This document shows, in pieces, positions 40,401-49,400 of a DNA stretch of 64,000 nucleotides (within the stretch, counting starts at the first letter, position 1; each line of letters opens with the position of its first letter). Position numbers and translations under genes: made by a program. The notes beneath the pieces are model-generated. The model saw only the letters and a program-made list of their open reading frames with translations, did no database searches and had not been told where the DNA came from. Where the stretch lies: NCBI GenBank assembly GCA_020796225.1, contig CM036762.1:55949740-56013739 (forward strand), written 5' to 3'. The stretch comes from Arion vulgaris. Taxonomy: Eukaryota; Mollusca; Gastropoda; Stylommatophora; Arionidae.

Positions 40401-43400
40401 GGATGTATAAATGGTCCTAGAAACTCACGACTCGTTTACTGTGGTTGATGGATATGTCCTGTAAAGGATATGCCACGATTTTCATTTTCAGCTTCCCTAG
40501 GCCCCTACCTCAGTTGTCTCTTACGGCATGCCTTGTAGGTCGCAGTGTTACTATATTTGCTCCCTTTGTAATCCCCGGCAACACACAGGCAGCGAATTAT
40601 TATAGTTTTTGTTACCACCAAAAAATATGCAATCCATATTTACTACACTTTTGCTGTTTAAGTGTTTCAACAGTTCTTTGAACAAACAGAAAATGTCAAT
40701 TAAGTATATCAACTTACCTCTGAATGACTTCTTCTTTGTTATTTGTGTACGGCACAGGTGAGGGTGAAGGCAGTATTTCTCTGTACATATTTTTCCCTTT
40801 TTTAGATGAGGATGAAGATGATGAATGCGCCACAGACAAATTAGACGATGAAGTGTTAGTGCTACCATTCTCCTTAGCGCTGTTTAGCTGTTTGCTATTA
40901 GGTTTTACAGATGGCACAGGTATGGAAGATGCAGCTACCTGAGCAAATGCAGCCACCACATTGCTGTTTCCTAACTTAAATCCTTTGCCTGTCTGCTGTT
41001 CATTGACAAAATTATCAACACTTTCATCAAACTGATTAACATTGGACGACTTTCGAGGTAAGCTTTTTTCTATATATTCTAACTCATCATCTTCATTAAT
41101 ATCACCAGTTTTCGATGACTTCATTTTCACAGTACTCTGAGAAATTTCTTTGTCCTCATCCTGTTTTAACGAAGGTAAAACTTTTTTGCTTGTTGGACTT
41201 GTCACACCATTTGATATTACTTCCTCTTCTGACTTCAGTGGTAAAGCTTGTGAGAAAATACAAGAAAAACAAATAAGAGGATAAACATACATGTATTCAA
41301 ATAGTAAATCAGATACATTGTTTAGTAACACTACATCATCATTATCATCAGGTGCAGTGCCGGCTGGCGTAGGCGATCATGGATCTCCACAAATCTCTGT
41401 CGTTGGTGTTTGCTATCAACTCAGATGTTGACGCTCTACCGTGCCATGAAGTCAGGCTATCCAACATTTCTCTCTCTGTCTTCCCTGTCTCATCTACCCT
41501 CGATTTTACCGGTTGTCACAATGTGTTCTAAACCTCCCCTTCTCATCACATGCCCAAAAATGATGACTGCCTCTTTCTTATATTGATGATAAGCTTTCTC
41601 TGTGTCTTGATCTCATTCAGCACCTCAACATTAGTCATTTTAGCAGCCCATGGAATTCTCATCATTCTTCTATAAAACCACATTTCTGTGGCCCTCAGAG
41701 ATTTTTCGATCTGTGTTTTCATTGTCCATGACTCGCATCCGTATGTCAGTATTGGTTCTATGTAGCACTGAATAACTCGCATTCTGATCGGGATTGACAA
41801 GGACTTGTTGCAGAAAATGTTAATACATAACTTCAAATAAACCAGCCTGCGTATTGTCCACATGAGAAGCAAAGAATAGTAACAATGCGAGCTACAAGGC
41901 ATGTCGCAAGAGGCAACTGAGGTAAGGGCCTAGGGAAGCTACCTTAATAAATAAAAAGCGCTGCAGAAATCGGATGTGCTGGCCTACTTGTAGGCAAATA
42001 ACTGGCACAACGTGGCATATAACTGGCACAACGTGGTGCATAACTGACGATGTACAATCACTCTTAGGCTCAGATCACATAGAGTGGTTTAACAAGTGGT
42101 TGATATGGGGCGCTCGAAGAAGAAATAAACCAGAAATATAGAACAACTATTTGCTGCAACTGATTTTTGCACTAATCATATTAATGACAAACTAATCTTG
42201 CAGATGATAGTGTAAAGCCAGGGATGGGATGAGCTTCTCCAGAGCACATTGCCTGGACAAGAATGTAGAGGTCATGTGTCATCCATGTAACATGATTTCT
42301 CAATCGGCCTGCTTTGTTGTCTCTAAAGGAAAAGTAACACCAAAACATTTGGAATCAAGCAAGCTACAAAAGAGGCCTGAACAACATAGCTATTCTCCAT
42401 CTGTCTGCCTGCTAAAGCTTCCATTCTAGACCAGCTGTCAACCAAGAAGACTGAAGGTCTGGTCTGCCTTGCTACAACTTTTAGCAGACATTAAGTCTTT
42501 AGTTGACATTATTCTTGTATTTTGTGTGTGCAAGCATGCTATGAATTTATGCGTAGTTATGGCACATCTGACTGATTCTGGTGTGAAGACTTGATTTCTT
42601 TAACAACAGTGTCCCTTAACATTCAGGTGATCCTTACCCTGACTTCAGAAGTATTTGTAATTTAGAACCCCAAGCAAAGGATCAAGTTTCCTCAACCAAC
42701 CATATACTGTGAAAAGTAAAGGAACCCTTTCATACCTCGTGGTATATGGGTCAATACAGTGTTAGGCCTGTATTTTTCATTGACCGTCGGCACATGATGG
42801 GTGATGTGGTCAGCATCACGCCGGCCGCCTTTACTTTCCCAGAGCATGTCTGGTACCCAGTTGAGGCTGGGTCGACCTGAGAGCCGTCGCGGTTGGGAAA
42901 AATTCCACGCGATTGCGGGAGCTGAACCCAGACCACCAGCCTTGCGAAGCGAGTTCACTAACAACTACGCTACAGCGGCTAACTGGAATCAACCCCAGAA
43001 TTTCCACAACATGTGTTCATTAGCGCTGCATGTTATCAATTTCCCTATTAGAGACCCCCAGAATCTGATACTATTAAACACACAGACTTTATTAATTTTA
43101 GATTTTGATCCTAACTATTTAATTTATATAAAACGAAGACCACATGGCATGCATCTCTTTCTCTGATGGAGCAGAGGTATAAGAGATACAGAGAATGTTA
43201 ATGAAACAAAAATAAGGCATGGTATCAAATCCCTAAACAATAAATGAAGACTAACTAGATGAAGTGAAAATAGACCAAGTGTAAACTCAAACAGTATTTC
43301 AAAATGATAACATGTATAACAATGATGTTATCACATATGTATAACAATGATATTATCACATATGTATAACAATGATGTTATGACATATGATTTTACCTTT

Positions 43401-46400
43401 AGGTTTATTATCAGCATATTGTATCTCAGCAGGTAGAGCTTGTTGTAATATTTGAAGGTAAAAATCATTTTCTTTATGTATAACTTTTTGTCGACGCTGA
43501 AACCAAACAAGTATAATACAATGAAACATACACAGAACAATGTTAGTACATTTGGCTATAAAGTAAAGAATCTGTTTTTATGTCATGAGATATATTGGGA
43601 AATATAATGTTAGATTCACATTTTTCTTTGACAAAGGATCTAAAGCCGAAGGATTGACTTGATTGCACCAGGTTTTACTCCATATAGCTTGGTCCCTCTC
43701 TGCAGAAATGGCATGCCACCTGCAGAGAGTATTGACCTAAAGCATGAAATCCGTAGCTCTGGCAAAAATCCTAGAGCCTGGGAAAAATGCACCAATGAAC
43801 AGAATGGCTCAGCCTGGATTCATACCATGACCTTCGAAAAACAAAGCTACAGCTCAACCACAGAGATCCTTGATGACAAATGAAACACAACGGCTAATGA
43901 GTCAATTTCATATTGTCTGCCTGTAATTTCAAGTGTTTATCTGGTGTCCAATTGAGGCTGGGTTGACCTGAAAACCGTGGGGTTGGAAAAAATTCCACTG
44001 CCTACTGTTGAATTTGATCCTATGACCATTGCCTACAAGGTAAGTTGCTAACCACTATGATATCACATCTCTCAGGTACAATTGGTCTGTGCACTTAACA
44101 GTATGTCATGTGGATTCTACTGCTAAGATTATTATTATATATTTGTAAAACTGCCATATAATTGTAGTTAATATAGCAGACCAGAACTAGAGAGACAGAC
44201 ACAATATACCACAAATAGATTACAAAAGATTACAAAATAAAATTCCTACAAAAATATCTTCACCATCTTTAAAATTATATTGGGGACCCTGCGCGCTTAC
44301 AGAGTTCGTGCACTGCAGCTGAGATCTTCCCGTGTAAGAAAGAGATCGGAGCACATTTGGTTACTCACCGAAGTGCAATGATGATGGTCCTATCAATAAG
44401 TCAATCAATCAATCAGTCAACACATATGGATATTTTAGATTAGATCGAGTACCATCTCCACTTTTGCCCAACATTTTCTGTCTCTTATTATTGAAAAAAG
44501 CCTACGATATTTCATTCCCACTGTGATCACTTTCTGTAACAAATGGTATGCCTAGTTTGTTCAGTCAAGATCTTCTTCTTCTTTGCGTTCGTTCTTTACA
44601 GCCAATTTTAATCACTCTTTGTGATATGTTTGATCTTTGCCAAGAACGTGTATACGTTGCACATTCGTTTGGTAGGCCCCTAAACACATAGACTTCTACA
44701 CGTTTAGGACATGTGCATCCAATTTCAGCCAATCTCAGCCAAGATAAAGCATACTCTTTATTTTCTTCATCGAAATCTTCAAGAAATTGCATTAAATAGT
44801 ACACCTAGAAAATAAGTTATTTTGTAATTGTTTTTTGTTTGTTTTTGCCATGTGTCATATGCTTGGAAATTATTTTTATTGTCCTATTTGTAAAATTTTT
44901 ATTTTGCGCTTTGTAATTGTCATGAAAAATCACTACGGATGTATTCAATATAGAATTGCAAATGCTACAAACAAACAGGAAACTTACTAATCTCATTCTA
45001 TATGAAACATAACTTTTGAAACCAAAACCCAATGTTACAACTGGATACCCAATGCTGAAAACAGATACAGAAAATCATTATATTATTGACATTTCACAGA
45101 ACTTGAACATGAAAGTTAATATACCAATATCCTCCAGCAGTGCTGTTATTTTAAGTATCTTTCTTCTTCTTCTCCTCCTCCACCATTTACTTCTTTTTAT
45201 ATATGTGGTGTGGGAGGAAGGGATAGGGAGGGGAGGAGAAGAGGAAGTCGAATGTAATGATCTTGAGTGTGCTTGTTCTAGCACACTTTATAAACTTATA
45301 TTAATTTTTTTAAGTTGTTCTTGCTGCTGTTACTCCATCTTTTGCATGGTTTTCCTCTTGTTCTGTACTTGCTATACTTTTTTCAGTGTGGTTCTCTGTG
45401 GTAGTCGATACCAGGGAATTCTTATCAGATGTCCAAACCATTTAATTTATTGTTCTTTTATGAATTGCATGACTGGTTTCACATCCAGTCTTCTTCTGGT
45501 CTCTTCATTTCTAATGTTGCCTCTTATTGTGAATCCTGCAGCTCTTATAAGGTGCCTCATCTCCATCATTATGATTTTCCGTTCATTATCTGCTGCTCAT
45601 AAGCATCCTTCAATTGAAGTTAATATTAAAATAGTAATATTTGTGACAGAGACAGAAAATTTTGGATAGCCTGGCTTCATGACTAGGAAGAGTGTCAACA
45701 TCTGAGATGATAGCAAACACCAGAGACAGAGATTTGTGAAGATCCATGATCGCCTATGACAGTCGGCATGGGGCACCTGATGATGATGATGATGAGTATT
45801 TGTGAAGAGAAATTAATAAGTTATTGATAAAATATGGGTCTATGTTATATGGAACTACTACTACTACTACTAAATCTTCTTGTTACAGGTGGCATGTTGG
45901 ACTGTAACTGTGGTTTTTCACCCAACTTTATTTTGACTAGTCTTCTTCAGCTCTGTCTATGAGATGAAGCTGTTTGATGTCTACCAATTAACATGTTCAT
46001 TTTGACTTGACTTTTTCATACTAGTTTTCTATTCTGAAGTATCTAAGTCGACCACTATGAAATCAATTAAGTCTTCTTTTGCGATCAAATTCTCATGCTC
46101 CGAGATTAAAACAGAGATGAATTGTCTTTGTGAGTCGAAGTTGTGATCCACAGTGGCATCCTCATACCCTTCAAGATATTTAAGCACAGCCATTTTAACT
46201 GTGCGATGATTACATATCCCATCTTCAGTGGAGGAAGTCATAGTCTCCATGTTCCTGCATGTCATAAAACTGCCTGCAAATCACAGCTTTGGAGTGAAAC
46301 CCTTCCCTTGAATTATTCAACTCCGACAATTGTTTTTCTTCTGGACTGGTTCTAGTCCATACATTCTCTGATCTAGTTCTCCCATCACATTGTGGGTGAT

Positions 46401-49400
46401 TAACTGCACATGCTTGTTGCTGTACTTGATCTTCACAAGTTCTGCAGACATTGTCTAACCACCTTAAGTGAGACTAATCGACTCAGATCTGCAGGGGTTG
46501 AATATCCCTGTCACTGTGTTATCTGGTTTGTGAAGTTGCATTGTTCCTCCACCATAAGTGAGATTAATCGGCTCAGATCTGCAGGGGTTGAATATCCCTG
46601 TCACTGTGTTATCTGGTTTGTGAAGTTGCATTGTTCCCCCACCATAAGTGAGACTAATCGGCTCAGATCTGCAGGGGTTGAATATCCCTGTCACTGTGTT
46701 ATCTGGTTTGTGAAGTTGCATTGTTCCCCCACCATAAGTTAGACTAATCGGCTCAGGTCTGCAGGTGTTGAACATCTCTGTCACTGTGTTATCTGGTTTA
46801 TGACCTTGTATTGTTCCCTGGATAACCTTCTAAAAATACATTATTTACTATAAACATGTTCACATTGGAAGAGCAAACAATCCACCTACAATGTCTTCCC
46901 CCAGTGTAAGAGGTAATATGTTTTACACCTATATTCTCTTTATGATAGAGTTGGCTTATAAGGCATTCACAAGTGTGATACTAACACAATGATAATCACA
47001 GTAGGCAGGCTGATTCAGATTATGTATAATGTCTATATAAAAAATTGAATCCAATAGATCGTCACACACCATCGGCTCCTCGTTCTGTTGATACACTCTG
47101 ATAGGCTGCTGTTTACATATCTCTTGATATTAATCTACAATTTGCAGCACCGTCTTTCTCACTGTTTGCATTCAATTTTTTTCTTCTAGCAAAGTCAGCA
47201 GAGGTGTCCTATCTTTATGAGACCTATCCTTGCTTTATTTCGTTCATTACTTCTCTTCACATTAAGGTTGTGGGTTCGAATCCGGCCAGAGCCCATGTAG
47301 TATTTTTCCATGAGATCCCTAAGATTGTTGCTGGAACTAAGGAGTTTTGTGCAACACTCTCGGCAAATGGCATGCTATTTCAGCTGATAGGGACTGGAGC
47401 CATATAGGACAAAACGCAGTGCAATGAAGTCAATACTTCGCCTTTAGACTCAACACATTCCCAATGTTAGAGAGAAAACACATCTCTTTCATCAAGGCAG
47501 GAATCATTACTCAAAACAAGAACCATAACTAACTGTTTAATACACATGTCTGTACTTACCAATGACAAGCAAAAGGTCTACAGAGGTCTAAATTAAATGG
47601 TAGACTTTTCAATTCTCGAAGTCGTATTGATGCTTCAATATACACAAACAGCAACCACAGTGAAACAGTCGGAAGACAAATACCTCTCTCTAAAACAAAG
47701 ACAAAAATAAGAAATGAGTTGAGTCAAAATGTTCTTAATAAAATAGTACTGCCTTTCAAGTAATCTAAAAATATATATTTTCTACAAGAACAGGAAATAT
47801 GAAGTATATTTCTAGTCAAAGGATATTTATAAATGAGACTTTTAACAAATTCTAGCATTGATGTCTAACACACACACATAGCACATTGAATTCATGTTTA
47901 CTGTAATTTACTAATGTTCACTGGGACAAGGTTCAAAATTAAGGAGAACTTGATAATCAGGTTTTTCAAAATCTGAATTTGTTCTAGTAGTGGTGAGTTA
48001 TAAAATTGACTATCTCAGGTGTCCTGCACTGCCAGACAGTTTTTCACCTTGGAGACTTAGTAAAACACATTGTCAATCGATTTCTCCTCTATAGTTGTCG
48101 TTAGTCTTCTTCACTCGGAATTCTTACGATATCAAGATCACAATGTGAACGACTCGAACGGGTTCAGAATGAAGGTATGCGTATAGTCCTGGGCTGCACT
48201 AGAGATACCCACATTGTGAAGATGAGATATATGCTTGGCCTTCTGTCACTACACTCCCATCATGCATTCGCCCAAACCAAGGCATATATGCGGGTTACTT
48301 CGGATAAGAGATATCCACTACACAAGAACACTAATGATGTTAAGGGCACGAGAATCAAGCGTGGCATGTCGTGGTTGCGACCCTACCAAAAGGGGAAGAA
48401 TGGATCCCAACAGATGGTAGCATGACCAACTATCTCAACGTTATTACTCTTGGAAGAGAATGTAGAGATTGGGGCAACATGAAGGCTGATCTCGGAGTTA
48501 AGCAGCTGATAGAAGATAATGCAAGGGATGATGATGTTGTTGTATATACCGATGGGTCGGTTCAACGTGGTGAGAAGTCCGGATGGGGTTTCTTGGCTAA
48601 TGCACATGGTAGGGTTGTTGTAAGAGCAAAGTGGGGCATACAGGACAACTACTTCTAGTATGAGGATGGAGGTTGAGGTCGTTACTTCTGCCCTCCATTG
48701 AATCTCTGGGACTTCATTTACTGGGGCAGTTGTTGTATCTGACTCTCAATTGATGCTTCACAAAATCCAGAAGGGCAGGTTTCGGTATGAGTGGATGTCG
48801 TCTATAGAAGTTTCTAACCTCCAGCGGCTTACGTGGATATACTGTCCTGGGCATGCGGGTGTTTACGGTAATGAGAGAGCGGACAGACTTGCATCAACAG
48901 CATCGATTGTTGGGGAGTTGAAGATGGATAAGGGGATATTCTTCGGTCTCTTCGTGACTGTCTGTTGGATGAGGACACTAAAATCGGTGTTGAATCGATC
49001 AAGCGATTTAGGCAATTTGGAGTTACCCGTTGTTCAAGTCGAACTGGATGCCCGAGAGGCAGAGTGAGAGGTGTGTTTAATCAGCGAGCCACAGGAACCA
49101 TCAGTATGCATACTCTTCGATATCTGTTGGGGAGACTGAGCACCTATGGGTCTGCCCGGAGTGCAATGACGTCAGTTTAATAACCAATAGTCTTCTTCAG
49201 TCCTAACTGGCTAAAGGATAATGCATCCATGAATGAATGATCAACATGTAACCCTCAGTGTGCCCAGCAAGATATTTCGTGACAAGTCTCTTTTCTTTTC
49301 TGCTTGTTACGGGTTTATTTCTTAGTCTGTCACTTTTAAGGTGCATCTCTTCTTGGTGCAAATGGAGACTTCTTCTTTGTGTTCGTTCTTTATGACCAAT

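Noticed and set aside
45016..45669. 217-codon + strand ORF with hydrophobic stretches, possible membrane protein
   Set aside because: It overlaps a macoilin exon and a reverse-strand LINE tail; the hydrophobic runs are antisense translations of those.
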